DNA of 64,000 nt from contig NZ_CP029551.1 in the NCBI RefSeq assembly GCF_003173735.1, forward strand, positions 1,119,001-1,183,000, read 5' to 3'. Position numbers and translations under genes: made by a program. Shown piece by piece: positions 19,310 to 28,745 of this stretch (positions are counted from its first letter, which is position 1; each line of letters begins with the position of its first letter). A model generated the notes under the pieces. That model did no database searches, was not told the DNA's origin, and saw nothing but the letters and a program-made list of their open reading frames with translations. Source of the DNA: Methylobacterium radiodurans. Lineage in GTDB: Bacteria > Pseudomonadota > Alphaproteobacteria > Rhizobiales > Beijerinckiaceae.

Positions 19310-20115
19310 GTGATCCGCCCCGCCTACCCGTCCGACGTTTCCGACGAAGAGTGGGCGCTGGTGGCGCCCTACCTCGTGCTGCTGCGGGAGGACTCGGCCC
19401 AGCGCGACCATGACCTGCGCGAGGTGTTCAACGGGCTGCGCTACATCGTGAAGACGGGCGCGCCCTGGCGTTTCATGCCCCACGATCTGCCGCCGTGGGC
19501 CGCGGTCTACCACAGCAGACGCAGCGCTGGCTCTCGGCCGACAGCTTCGCGGACGTGGCCGGCGACCTGCGGGCGGTGCTGTGGATGGCGGCGGAGCGTG
19601 AGCCGGAGCCGTCTGCGGTGATCCTCGACAGCCGGACGCTGCGCTCCTCGCCCGAGAGCGGCGAGCGGGCGGGCTACGACGGGGCCAAGCGCAAGCGCGG
19701 GGCGAAGGTGCATCTGGCGGTGGACACCCCAGGTCAGGTCGTAGCGCTGCATGTGACGCCCGCCCGTACCGACGACCGGGCCGAGGCCGGCCGGCTGTCT
19801 GCCGAGGTTCAGGCGGAGACGAGCGACAGCGTCGAACTGGGCTTTGTCGATCAGGGCTATTCCAGCCCCAAGCCCGCCGCCGCCGCGCGTGCCCACGGCA
19901 TCGACTTGGAGGTAGTGAAGGCGCCGCAGGCCAAGCGCGGCTTCGTCCTGCTGCCGCGCCGGTGGGTGGTGGAGCGCTCGTTTGCCTGGGCCACGCGCTG
20001 TCGGCGGCTGGTCAAGGGTTACGATCGCTACGCCAGCACGTTGGCGGGTCTACACATGGTCGCTTTCGTATGCCTCATGCTCAGACAGGCCGAAAAACTT
20101 ATGACAAGTGCATAA
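19310..20115 (+). pseudogene. IS5-type transposase, frameshifted
   Basis: GTG 19310 opens IRPAYPSDVSDEEWALVAPY and LREVFNGLRYIVKTGAPWRF, the N-terminal half of an IS5-group DDE transposase. At about 19511 two extra bases (CA) break PWAAVY from its continuation QQTQRWLSAD. The other frame then carries AVILDSRTLRSSPESGERAG, YDGAKRKRGAKVHLAVDTPG, the second Asp in VELGFVDQGY and the third acidic residue in RRWVVERSFAWATRCRRL, to a stop at 20113-20115. Clear element ends were not found. Probably inactive unless frameshifting rescues it. Confidence 0.85.
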
Positions 20116-20122
20116 CAGCCTG

Positions 20123-20227
20123 TAGAGCGGTTCCCGACCGCGCTGCAATCGGGAACCGCTCCAAGTTCTTGTTTTGACGCGCTCTCTTGCGCCGAACCGG
20201 TGTCCACTTCGGTGGAGTGCGCTCTAG
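20123..20227. repeat. small palindromic repeat, MITE-like
   Basis: About 105 bases bounded by TAGAGCGG at the left and GCGCTCTAG at the right. It contains a 13-bp perfect stem (GAGCGGTTCCCGA, 20125-20137, with its complement at 20149-20161) and the block GAACCGGTGTCCACTTCGG. Repeats of this design are, from memory, abundant in Methylobacterium and relatives. No coding capacity. Confidence 0.7.
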
Positions 20228-20310
20228 TTGAGGGGAACAGCCGCCTCCGTCGAGGCCGGCCTCAGGAGAGGTGCGCCCGCCCTATTGCCACCCGGACTGC
20301 GCGCCGCTTC

Positions 20311-20784
20311 TCAGCCTGCTTCGACGCTCCCGTCGGGCGACTTGTCTTCGTTGCGGGCCACCTGCTTCAGCGGCAGGAGGTAACGCAACGTCAGATAGGT
20401 GACGAGGCTCAGGATGGTTGCGATGTCGTAGAGGCCGTACCCCACGGCTGCTCCCAGAGCCCCCGTAGCCCATAGGCTCGCCGCGGTCGCGGTGCCGGAG
20501 GCACGGCCGGCATGTTTCAGGATCGCGCCGCCGCCGATGAAGCCCACGCCCGTGATTAAGCCTTCCAGGATGCGGGCCTGTCCCGTCGACTCCGCCCCGA
20601 GGACGCGGATCGCGACCAGCACGAAGCCGCAGGCGGCGACCGCGACGAGGGGAAAGGTCCGGATGCCGGCCGAGCGCTCCTCCTGTTCACGATCCCATCC
20701 GATCGGCACCGCGAGTGTATAGGCGACCGCGAGATCGAAGACGTGAGATGCCACTTCCCAGAGGCTGAAGGTCATGAACTTCAT
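20311..20784 (-). CDS. MgtC/SapB-family membrane protein
   Basis: 157 residues, four to five membrane helices. The family signature is present: LAVPIGWDREQEERSAGIRT, then FPLVAVAACGFVLVAIRVLG, and GLITGVGFIGGGAILK. MgtC proteins are inner-membrane factors for growth at low magnesium and in acid. The short form here lacks the extra C-terminal cytoplasmic domain. An ATG three codons in is an alternative start. A perfect hairpin lies 80 bases upstream of the start. Confidence 0.9.
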   Translation of the reverse strand: MKFMTFSLWEVASHVFDLAVAYTLAVPIGWDREQEERSAGIRTFPLVAVAACGFVLVAIRVLGAESTGQARILEGLITGVGFIGGGAILKHAGRASGTATAASLWATGALGAAVGYGLYDIATILSLVTYLTLRYLLPLKQVARNEDKSPDGSVEAG

Positions 20785-21837
20785 CGGCGTGACGGTTCTT
20801 TCGCGATGGCAGCGCTGTGCGCGCTACGTGGGAAGCCAGCCTCAACCCGCCCGCTTATACGCAATGCAGATCGCTTAAGGTAGCGATCTGCGACGGCCCA
20901 AGTATCGTGGTGCCCCACGAGGAACATCGTGGCCGCCCGGTACACTTCGGGCACGATCGATCTGCGCCACATCGATGAGGTGAACCCGGTACGCAAGCTC
21001 TAGTCGACAATACTGACCGCCATCGACCATGCCGTGGTATTCCTGGCGATCCAGAACGGGTGGGCCGCGGCTTCCGTGATGGAAGCCGTGCTGCTGGCGT
21101 CACCGGTCGCCAGCGCGAAGGATCCGAGCACCTACGAGATTTCGAGCGAGGCGGTCTCGAAGCCCGAGTCCCACCCCTTCATGCTCCGCGGGGAAGATGG
21201 CCCGTTGCAAGGGGGTGACCGAGGCTACCGCGGCCAAGCTCTACACGAGCGCCGAGGGCAAGGCGCTCTACGATAGTTAGTCTACTCCGCCGATCCCGCC
21301 ACACGGCATCGACCTGTACCGGCCGATGGATGAAGCACTGCAGCGGGCCGTCCGACAGCTTAGCGACAGGCCCAATCCTGCAACCTATCAACGACCAAAA
21401 GCCCGGGCGCTCGGTGCGCTCGCCCTAATCCTCCGTAAGGCGGCCCACCGCCAGATGCCGGCTGTCGGGGCCAATGAAGCAATGGATGGCAGAGGCGCGG
21501 CGAGCATCCTTCGTAGCTCAATATAGGCAATTGATCCTATTGTCCCGAGTGGATCCTTGCCAATCTCATTCCTTCGATTGTGGTCTGCGTGTTATCGCGG
21601 CTCAGTCTCCCTATCGATGCGAGGCAAATTCACCGTAATCCGCCCCGCAATAGGTTTATATTCTTGATTTTCGCATCGAGCTGTGCCATAGGCGGTGTAT
21701 CAGCCAGCGAACCGCTGCGCCGCAGCGGCGTCGGCTGACATGCAGCACGGTAGCCGCGGGTGATCCAGCCAATGCCAGCTCGGCCGTCGCCGATGCTCAG
21801 CCAGACTGCCGCGCCAACCGCGACTGCATCTCCTCAG
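20785..21837. other. gene-poor stretch upstream of the accessory island
   Basis: About 1 kb with no recognisable gene. The plus frame 21034-21276 reads partly like protein (AVVFLAIQNGWAAASVMEAV) but has no known motif and an Arg/Gly tail. An AT-richer patch with many stops lies at 21500-21700. Confidence 0.45.
20866..20891 (-). promoter_or_regulatory. perfect hairpin upstream of mgtC-like gene
   Basis: 10-bp perfect stem GCAGATCGCT / AGCGATCTGC with a 6-base loop. It lies about 75-80 bases before the mgtC-like start, where a leader structure or an operator would be expected. Function unproven. Confidence 0.4.
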
Positions 21838-21862
21838 AAGGCCCCCATCACGGGGGCTTTCG
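21838..21862 (+). terminator. Rho-independent-like terminator
   Basis: GCCCCC-ATCAC-GGGGGC (21841-21857) followed by TTT, flanked by A and T on both sides. It stands 20 bases before the first gene of the following plus-strand cluster and would insulate it from upstream transcription. Confidence 0.55.
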
Positions 21863-21881
21863 CCGTTTTAGGAGCCTGCTT

Positions 21882-22532
21882 ATGACCGCCCACGACTCAC
21901 CTTGCACCACTCCGCCCGCGCCGGTCGCCGAAACACCGCTCGACCGCCCGCACCCCGACCTCATCCTTTTCGGTCGGGGGACCGTCGACCGGCCGCGTGC
22001 CGCTTGGTTCGGCGCCACAGACGCGGAGGCTGCCACCGCCGCCGCCGCGACCATGCAGCTGAGAACCTTCACGGTCGCGGACGAGGCGGCCCGAGACCTG
22101 GCCAAGCATCTGGCGCGTGGCCGCGTGCTGCCAAGCGGTCGCGCCCATGTGCCGTTCGTGAAGCAGGAGCTTTACACCCGTCTCCTCGCTCTGGCTGACG
22201 ACGAAGCGCGGCCGGTTGGGAACGGGAATGCCTCGAAGGGCGCGACGGTGGCCATCGCGGGAGCGACCCCAGCGAGGGCCGCCGCGGAGCCATCCGCCAC
22301 GCGGCCGGGCGAGCGCACCTTCGTGGGCGACTCGAAGCCAGAAAGCCGGGACGAGATCGGGCTGGGCAGCGTCGTGCTTGCCCATGACGGCCCCGACGAG
22401 GGCTGGTGGGAGGCCGAGGTCATCGGCATCAACGGCCGCGTCTTCTCCTTGCGCTGGCAGGGGTGGCCGACCGAGCCGACCATCCTCAGGAAAGCGGGCG
22501 AGCTTGCCCTGCTGCCGCCCGGCGAAGCGTAA
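21882..22532 (+). CDS. hypothetical protein with C-terminal Tudor-like segment
   Basis: 216 residues. The N-terminal half is Ala/Thr-rich and helical (LRTFTVADEAARDLAKHLAR). The C-terminal 70 residues form a compact barrel-like pattern (GSVVLAHDGPDEGWWEAEVI, GINGRVFSLRWQGWPTEP) reminiscent of small Tudor/SH3-type modules, followed by a leucine-rich end. No catalytic motif. It starts a plus-strand group with the DUF3768 gene 110 bases downstream. Seen as an accessory gene; function unknown. Confidence 0.6.
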   Translation: MTAHDSPCTTPPAPVAETPLDRPHPDLILFGRGTVDRPRAAWFGATDAEAATAAAATMQLRTFTVADEAARDLAKHLARGRVLPSGRAHVPFVKQELYTRLLALADDEARPVGNGNASKGATVAIAGATPARAAAEPSATRPGERTFVGDSKPESRDEIGLGSVVLAHDGPDEGWWEAEVIGINGRVFSLRWQGWPTEPTILRKAGELALLPPGEA

Positions 22533-22643
22533 GCCCGACGACCAGCGCCCGGGTCACTTTCCTGCCGCCCGGGCGCTTCAGCGGCGCCCCCTACGTGCTG
22601 GGTCGCGCCCTGCCGCTATCCTTTCCCATCCTCCGAGGTTCCC

Positions 22644-22979
22644 ATGACCGTCATCACCGATGCGGGGCGCATTGCTGCGCTCAACGACATCCTGCGCCGC
22701 TCCCTCACCGGCGGCACGCTCGTGCCCACCGCCGGGGTCGTCACGCTCGGCCGCGAACGTCAGCAGCTTATCCTCGACGCTGTCGGCGCGTTTGTGGCCT
22801 TCACGCCCGACAACGACCCCTACGGCGAGCACGACTTCGGCGCGTTGGAGGCCGCTGGCGAGCGCGTGTTCTTCAAAATCGACTGCTACGACCGCACGGG
22901 GCGCTACGCCTCCCCAGACCCAGCCGACACGAGCGTCACGCGCCGCGTGCTCACAGTCATGCTCGCCGGGGAGTACTGA
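22644..22979 (+). CDS. DUF3768 family protein
   Basis: 111 residues with the typical DUF3768 sequence: RIAALNDILRRSLTGGTLVP, TAGVVTL, PDNDPYGEHDFGALEAAGER and VFFKIDCYDR, ending VLTVMLAGEY. The family is common on plasmids and islands of Methylobacterium and relatives; its biochemical role is unknown. The conserved acidic and aromatic residues suggest a small binding module. Confidence 0.88.
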   Translation: MTVITDAGRIAALNDILRRSLTGGTLVPTAGVVTLGRERQQLILDAVGAFVAFTPDNDPYGEHDFGALEAAGERVFFKIDCYDRTGRYASPDPADTSVTRRVLTVMLAGEY

Positions 22980-22980
22980 G

Positions 22981-23355
22981 GTGGCCGGGCGCAGATTGCT
23001 GGCGTCTGTCATGCCGGCACCTGGGCCGTGTCTCGTGCGCGGCGAGGCCGAGCTGGGTGCCCCACCCGCGCAGGCCATGCTCGGGATCGAGCCGGCGGGG
23101 CACGACCAACCCAGTGGATGGCCCTACTTCGTGCGGCGGGACGCGCCGGTCGAGCTAGGCGAGTGTCCGCTGCACGTCGCCACCGGCATCCAGCGACTGG
23201 CTGATGCTCGGTTGATCGCCGCCGCGCCGGACTTCGCCGCGGGGCGGCTGCACCTGCTCACCGCCCCGGCGCTCGGCGCGCGCGACCTCGAGGCCCGCAC
23301 GCGCGGCGGTGGACGCGGCCTGGGCGCTGTTCGTACGGGTCGCCCCTCATCTTGA
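22981..23355 (+). CDS. hypothetical protein coupled to DUF3768 gene
   Basis: 124 residues from a GTG one base after the DUF3768 stop, implying translational coupling. The central part (GIEPAGHDQPSGWPYFVRRD, then LGECPLHVATGIQRLADARL) reads as a folded domain; the C-terminus is basic. No family recognised. The start codon choice is by position only. Confidence 0.45.
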   Translation: MAGRRLLASVMPAPGPCLVRGEAELGAPPAQAMLGIEPAGHDQPSGWPYFVRRDAPVELGECPLHVATGIQRLADARLIAAAPDFAAGRLHLLTAPALGARDLEARTRGGGRGLGAVRTGRPSS

Positions 23356-23397
23356 GATCGGCACGTTAAGGCGACTAGTGCCCGGGGCTTGCGGTGC

Positions 23398-23664
23398 TCA
23401 CCCCGGCTTCGCACGCCGCCCCGCCCGCAGCGGCGCCGGCCGCTCGGCCCCGGCTTCGGGTTCGACAAACAGATCCGCGAGCGGCACGGTCAGCGCGCGG
23501 GCCATCGCCTCCAGCGTCGAGATCGTCACGTTCTCCGAGCCGCGCTCGACGCGGCCGACATAGGCGCGGTCGATGCCGGCAGCCAACGCCAGCCGCTCCT
23601 GCGACAAGCCTTGGGCGACGCGCAGCCGCCGCAAATTCCAGCCGATCAATGCCCGCGCCTCCAT
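23398..23664 (-). CDS. Xre-family helix-turn-helix regulator
   Basis: 88 residues, essentially one Cro/CI-type domain: IGWNLRRLRVAQGLSQERLA, GIDRAYVGRVERGSENVTIS, TLEAMARALTVPLADLF. The C-terminal tail is proline/arginine rich. Such small regulators typically control adjacent phage or island genes; here the divergent neighbour at 23788 is the nearest candidate. Confidence 0.88.
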   Translation of the reverse strand: MEARALIGWNLRRLRVAQGLSQERLALAAGIDRAYVGRVERGSENVTISTLEAMARALTVPLADLFVEPEAGAERPAPLRAGRRAKPG

Positions 23665-23787
23665 CGAGCGAGAAGGCCCGAACAGCGGCTTGACAATCGA
23701 CGGACCAACAGTCCCACATTCCCTTTACTCCACTGCAGCCCAGGGCAGCGGTCGCGTCGTCGGCCCCGTCCCAAGGAGCCCCTACTG

Positions 23788-25101
23788 ATGATGCTCTTCG
23801 CCTCCGGCACCTACCTCCTCGTCGCCCTCATCCTCGGGAGGGCAAGCTACGTCTTGACCCGCCGCTGGGGACTTAACGCTGTTGGCCGCGGCTGGGCGGA
23901 GCTGCCAACCATTGGGATGCTGCCGACGATGGTCGCGGACGTCGAAGCGCGCTGGGCGGCGAACGCAAGCCCAAGCTTCACGCATGTCGAGGCCCGGGAG
24001 GGGGGTGCGGTGATGGGCGACGCGGGCGGCCAGTACCATGTTGGCGAGCGGGATATTGATGATCTCGCGGCCGCGGCGAGCGCGCGACGCGCGCGGGCCT
24101 TGTCGTTGGTCGGTGCCGTCGTCGGCGCGGTCATCCTTACGGCCCATGCCGGCCCGGCGCGGGCGCAGTCGACGGACCCCGTGATGACGCCGCCGAATTG
24201 CGAGACCTATGAGCGCAAACGCCCTCACGGCGGCCCGTTCGAACAGCTGTCGGACCTGTTCAGCTTGTCGATCTACCGCTGGGAGGAGGCGGACTTCGGC
24301 CGCTACCGAGACTTTCTGCTGGTGTGTGGGGGCAGGCTGCCGAGCTTGCGCGGCAATGTCCCCGCCGAGGCATGGGGTGCAGCCGTCGCGCGGGGCGTTG
24401 CCGAGCTGAAGGAGTACGCCGGCTACGGGCAGGGGCGGCCTCGCACGAAGCTCGATCCTGACACGCCGGATTACACGCCGACCTTTCTCAAGATGAGTTG
24501 CGACCGCTTCACCCGAGCAACCATCGAGAGTTGGGCAGGCAACGGCACGCCAGGCAAGATCGAGGGATCACCCTTCACTGTACCGGTGGCGTATTGGAAC
24601 GACGAGGTGTGGCAGTCGCTGGAGAATCGCCTGCTCGAATGCGAACAGCAGCGACAGTCGCCGCACGCAACTCGAACCAAAGTGCGGCTGCTGGTCGGCG
24701 CGCAGAGGGAAAGATACCACTGGGAAATTGACCGCGCCCAGGAACCTGAACGCAACAGAAAGATGATCGCCTGGGCGCAGGAGGGGCAACAAAAGGAAGC
24801 CGAGGCATTGGACAAGTTCCGGCGAGAGGAACAGGCGCGGCTGGCGAGCGACTCTTGCAACCAGGTTGAAGTGCGGCGACAGATGATGAGTGCAGCCAAT
24901 GCAATGCTGCAAACGCGCTACGGAGCGCGTACGCTGATCGATCTGACTAACGGCCGAACGAGCGGCCTTGAGCCAGCGCCGGGACGCTCATGCATTTTCA
25001 CAGTGGACTGGTCGTCGGGTCAGCGGGGCGTCGTGGTGATTACGCAGCGCAAGAACTCGTTCGGCGACGATTTGATCGAGGTCCGGCCGTTCGAGCGTTG
25101 A
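23788..25101 (+). CDS. hypothetical membrane-anchored protein
   Basis: 437 residues from ATG 23788, chosen for the AAGGAG ten bases before it. An N-terminal helix (LFASGTYLLVALILG), a second hydrophobic segment near residue 115 (ALSLVGAVVGAVILTAHAGP) ending in an ARA-QS site like a signal cleavage, then a large soluble domain with scattered cysteines (NCETYERK, LKMSCDRFTRATIESWAG, NRLLECEQQ) and a charged helical stretch. No known domain. A shorter protein starting at ATG 24013 would place the second segment as a signal peptide. Confidence 0.6.
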   Translation: MMLFASGTYLLVALILGRASYVLTRRWGLNAVGRGWAELPTIGMLPTMVADVEARWAANASPSFTHVEAREGGAVMGDAGGQYHVGERDIDDLAAAASARRARALSLVGAVVGAVILTAHAGPARAQSTDPVMTPPNCETYERKRPHGGPFEQLSDLFSLSIYRWEEADFGRYRDFLLVCGGRLPSLRGNVPAEAWGAAVARGVAELKEYAGYGQGRPRTKLDPDTPDYTPTFLKMSCDRFTRATIESWAGNGTPGKIEGSPFTVPVAYWNDEVWQSLENRLLECEQQRQSPHATRTKVRLLVGAQRERYHWEIDRAQEPERNRKMIAWAQEGQQKEAEALDKFRREEQARLASDSCNQVEVRRQMMSAANAMLQTRYGARTLIDLTNGRTSGLEPAPGRSCIFTVDWSSGQRGVVVITQRKNSFGDDLIEVRPFER

Positions 25102-25340
25102 GCTAAGCGTCACGGTTGGAGGCAATCAGCGTACAGTCCGTGCAAGTCGAGGCGCAACCGCCAGCGATTTGTCCCATGATGTGTTGGGAAGCGTCGAGCA
25201 TGTTATCACGATCTTGAAAGCGCCTTGGGCCTGAGCCTGCGCCACGAACCTTCGGTTCGCGACCGCCCGCGCTGACGATCGTCAGCGCGGGGCGTCTTCG
25301 AAATCACCGCATCCGAGAGAGGAGTGAAGTCGAGCCCCCC

Positions 25341-25460
25341 AGCCAGCCACCGCCGCCGTGACGGTGGTGACGGCTCTTCTCCTTTCCTTTTTACTGTATT
25401 TTCAGTATTTTACGATGATATAAATAGCTGTCACCACCGTCACCGGGGCAGTGGCTGGCT
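25341..25460. repeat. large imperfect inverted repeat around an AT-rich core
   Basis: Two 35-base arms (25341-25375 and 25426-25460) are complementary at 31 of 35 positions, both containing GTGACGGTGGTGAC or its complement and AGCCAGCCAC at the outer end. The 50-base centre is strongly AT-rich with the repeated pattern ACTGTATTTT/CAGTATTTT. It ends 30 bases from the stop of the primase-helicase gene. Candidate origin, recombination site or very strong bidirectional terminator. Confidence 0.8.
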
Positions 25461-25490
25461 AGCGGGCAGGGCCCGTTTCCAAGCCTAGGC

Positions 25491-27752
25491 TCAGCCCCTC
25501 AAGCGCAAGCCGATCCAGAAGTGACCCTTGTTGGTTTTGCGGCTGACCCGTCCGAGTGCAATCAGGCGCGCTTTGAACGTGGCGAGCGAGACCGGCTGCT
25601 CGCCCGCTGCCGTGCACCAAGCCCCGAAGTCGGAGTGCAGATCGGTCGCGCCAACGCGGGCGCCGATATCCTGCACTGTCCGCTCGCGCAGGTAGCGGCT
25701 GACGTGGTCGGCGCCGTGACGCCACGCTTCCGTCGCCGCGCGCACGACGTTGGGCGGTTCCAACCCCTCCCTTTGCCAAGCGAGGCAGCCCGCCACTGCC
25801 CAGTTCAGGACGCCAGGTAGCTCGGCCCGCAGACGCTCCGGCAGCCCCTTCTTGGCCGTGCCCTCGGGCACGACGTTGATGAAGGGCAGCACACGGATCC
25901 GACGCCAAAAGGCGTTGTCGGTCGCGCGGACCTTCGGGAAGTGGTTGGCGTACAGCCACAGCTTGAACTGCGGCATGAACTGGATCAGATCCTGACGCAT
26001 GAAGCGGGCGGTGATCGGGTCGCCGCCAGTCAGGCCCTTGATCGCCGCCTCGTCGAACTGCTGTGAGGGATGAATCTCACCGGCCGTGACCATGCGTGCC
26101 CCGGCCATGCGAGCGAGGTCAGTGCGGATGGGCTCGAACTGCTTCGTCGTGAAGCTTTCAACCGGCGTGTGCACGGCAAAGCTGCCAAGCAACTCGCGGA
26201 TCAGGTTGACGAAGGTCGATTTTCCCGTCCCGCCTTCGCCCTGCAGGAAGAACAGCACCTGCTCGCTGACCACGCCGGTAAGCGTCAGGCCGACCGCCTT
26301 TTGCAGGAAGGCGATCAGCTCGGGCTCGTGCCCGAGGCGCTGACGCAGGAACCGCTCGAAGACGGGGCAGCGCGCCTTCTCATCGTAGACGATTGGCGTC
26401 AGGCGGGTGAGGCGATGGGCCGGGTCGTGCGGCCCAAGCGTACCGGTGCGCAGATCGAGCGTGCCGTTGGCTACCGACAACAGGTAGGGCTCGGCGTCGA
26501 AACGCGAGAGCGGCGTTTCGAGATGGCTACGCGCCAGGAAGATCGCGCGCTCCAGCGCCCCCTTTGACAGGCTGGCCTTGGAGAAGGCCTCACGGCTTGC
26601 CTTGAGCTTCCCGTCGTTCAGATAGGCGGCTTCATGCGCGATAGCATGAGCGCACTCCTCCGCACGGCGCAAGGCCGCCGTGTCCGCGGCGGGCTCCCAG
26701 ATCTTGCCGTTCCAGACGAGCAGGCCATGACTCGGCACATAAGCGACCTCGTTGCGGAAGCGGCGTGCGAAGCGGTGCCCGTTGTCCGCGTCGGTCTCGC
26801 CAAGCTCGGCGAGTTTAGCGGCCACAGGGTCATGGATGACGGCTTCCGCACCCGGCTGCGCCGCACCAGGATCCGCAAGGAAGCCGAGGTTGCGTGGTTC
26901 GAGGCGGCCGGCCCGCATCCCGCTCGCAATGGTTTTGGAAGTTGCCTCTGCGGTCAGGCCGACCGCCAAGGCCGTCTCCGTCAGGCGGGCGCGGACTTCG
27001 GCCTCATCGAGGACGCCGGGCTGGCAGAGCGCTCCAAGGACGTAGGCGGCCTTATTCAGTGTGGAGTTGCGCTTTCCCACGGTCGCGCGGCTGAGGGCGT
27101 TCAATTCGGATTTAAGAGCCGCCGCCGCATATGCGACTGTGCGGGTCGCATCAGGCCCCTGCGTCAACGGTTCGGTGAGTGGACGCACCCTCTCAGCGTC
27201 CGGCGATCGCACTACTAGGTCGAGAAGCCAGTCCGGGGCCTGCGCGATCGCGATCTCGCCGAGGGCGCGTCCCGGGGCAGACCGGTAGGTCGGTCCCAAG
27301 GGGTGCACGCTGCCGGGGAGGACGACGTAGCCCCGCTGCCCCTTTATGTCGATACCGGGGCCATGACGACCGCAGGATGACCTCACCGGCCGTCCCGGCC
27401 GCGCGCGGAAGATGAATTGGCGCCCTCGGGCTGTGATTGTCTCAACCGTCGCGGGAAACTCGCGAGAGCGGCCGATCAGCCTTTGTAAGGACTTTTCACC
27501 CTCCGGGCCATCCACATCGACAGCGAAAATTTCGCCGTCAAGGATCAGACCGTAGTTGTCGTGCTGGTGCGCCCTGGCGTGCGCCCGCACTCCCATACGG
27601 GTTGAGATTGCATCGTCGATCCCGTGGGGCACGCTAGGCACCTTGGACCGCGGCTTGAGTGGCACCACCGACAGGCCGTGCTGCACGGCGCGGCGTGCCT
27701 CCGCAGCAGGCCGCGGGAGGCTGGGGAAGGGCACGTAGGTTTCAGTGCGCAT
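25491..27752 (-). CDS. P4-type phage/plasmid primase-helicase
   Basis: 753 residues from ATG 27752, preceded by AAAAGGAG. The N-terminal primase-polymerase domain has the metal motif FAVDVDG and SSCGRHGPGIDIKG; then a D5-type linker and a superfamily 3 helicase with Walker A GEGGTGKST (about residue 502) and the following acidic and arginine motifs (MVTAGEI, FRRIRVLPF-like WRRIRVLPF). Such proteins start replication of phages, satellites and plasmids at an adjacent origin. Placed next to a large inverted repeat, it suggests the island once replicated or excised. No integrase was found in the window. Confidence 0.9.
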   Translation of the reverse strand: MRTETYVPFPSLPRPAAEARRAVQHGLSVVPLKPRSKVPSVPHGIDDAISTRMGVRAHARAHQHDNYGLILDGEIFAVDVDGPEGEKSLQRLIGRSREFPATVETITARGRQFIFRARPGRPVRSSCGRHGPGIDIKGQRGYVVLPGSVHPLGPTYRSAPGRALGEIAIAQAPDWLLDLVVRSPDAERVRPLTEPLTQGPDATRTVAYAAAALKSELNALSRATVGKRNSTLNKAAYVLGALCQPGVLDEAEVRARLTETALAVGLTAEATSKTIASGMRAGRLEPRNLGFLADPGAAQPGAEAVIHDPVAAKLAELGETDADNGHRFARRFRNEVAYVPSHGLLVWNGKIWEPAADTAALRRAEECAHAIAHEAAYLNDGKLKASREAFSKASLSKGALERAIFLARSHLETPLSRFDAEPYLLSVANGTLDLRTGTLGPHDPAHRLTRLTPIVYDEKARCPVFERFLRQRLGHEPELIAFLQKAVGLTLTGVVSEQVLFFLQGEGGTGKSTFVNLIRELLGSFAVHTPVESFTTKQFEPIRTDLARMAGARMVTAGEIHPSQQFDEAAIKGLTGGDPITARFMRQDLIQFMPQFKLWLYANHFPKVRATDNAFWRRIRVLPFINVVPEGTAKKGLPERLRAELPGVLNWAVAGCLAWQREGLEPPNVVRAATEAWRHGADHVSRYLRERTVQDIGARVGATDLHSDFGAWCTAAGEQPVSLATFKARLIALGRVSRKTNKGHFWIGLRLRG

Positions 27753-27878
27753 GGGCACTCCTTTTGAGGTTTTCAACATGGATCTGCTCATGAAAATGCC
27801 GCACAAGCCAAAGGGGCGACTGCGGCGAGGATGGGTATCTCTAGAATTTGCAGCAGATTGGAATGCGGCCTGCGGCTC

Positions 27879-28472
27879 TTACAGCTCGTCGTCCGACTCT
27901 GCCTGGAACGTTGCAGCGATCAGCGCGAGCAGGTCGATCCACTTGTAGCCGCCAAATGAAATCTTAGCCGCAACGGTTTTCAGCGCCTCAGAAACCTCGT
28001 CCTCAGAACGATAGTCCACCGCGTGGCGCACGCTCGATAGGATCAGCTCGGCTACCGCAGCCGCAAACGGCAAACCAGCCACGACGCTACGGAGTTGAGC
28101 TTGACGCTCGTTCAACGCCGCCAAGTCAGCGCCGTTCACCGAATGGCGCCATCCGAAGTCCATAGGGTCGTGTGGGCAGCGAGGTCCCAGATCAAGCAAG
28201 GACTTCGGAACGACCTTGACCGTGCGACCGGCGCTCGGTGTAGCCCGGGTGGGCGAGGCGGCCAGCTTCGCGAAGCGCCGGGCAAGCGGCCCGCCGGACC
28301 GGCCCTGGAACATGACCGTGCCTTTGGACGGCCAGTAGTTCAGATACTCGCCGGTCACCGCCTTGAACTGATGATGGGCTCCGTCATTGCGCGATCGCCA
28401 GGTGCCCGGCACGCCGCACGCTCTGACATCAGCCGGGAGTGTGTTAAGGTTGCCCTGATACTTTATCTTCAT
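27879..28472 (-). CDS. hypothetical protein of the primase island
   Basis: 197 residues, upstream of the primase on the same strand. The N-terminal 60 residues look like a small beta-rich module (VPGTWRSRNDGAHHQFKAVT, GEYLNYWPSKGTVMFQGR); the C-terminal half is helical (LPFAAAVAELILSSVRHAVD) ending in an acidic tail. No known family identified. Likely part of the same mobile-element operon. Confidence 0.6.
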   Translation of the reverse strand: MKIKYQGNLNTLPADVRACGVPGTWRSRNDGAHHQFKAVTGEYLNYWPSKGTVMFQGRSGGPLARRFAKLAASPTRATPSAGRTVKVVPKSLLDLGPRCPHDPMDFGWRHSVNGADLAALNERQAQLRSVVAGLPFAAAVAELILSSVRHAVDYRSEDEVSEALKTVAAKISFGGYKWIDLLALIAATFQAESDDEL

Positions 28473-28745
28473 TGAAATCCTCGATCTCTATGGCTTAGGC
28501 CGATATACGATCGGTCGGCGCTGAAGCCGTTGGTGTCGTCATGGTGCCCTTGTCAGGCATCATGACCGGGAGTTGCCGCATCGGGTGCGGTGCGGGTTGC
28601 AACCTGCGTCGCCGCCCTACGCATTGGCGCCGCCCGCCTCGTCGCCCGTGCCGGGATCCGAAGGGGCTGCGGCGGCCGTGATCAGGTCGCGACGGCTTGG
28701 TCGGAGAGGGGAAGGGCGGACGGCCCTCCCCCCTTCTCGCTCTGC

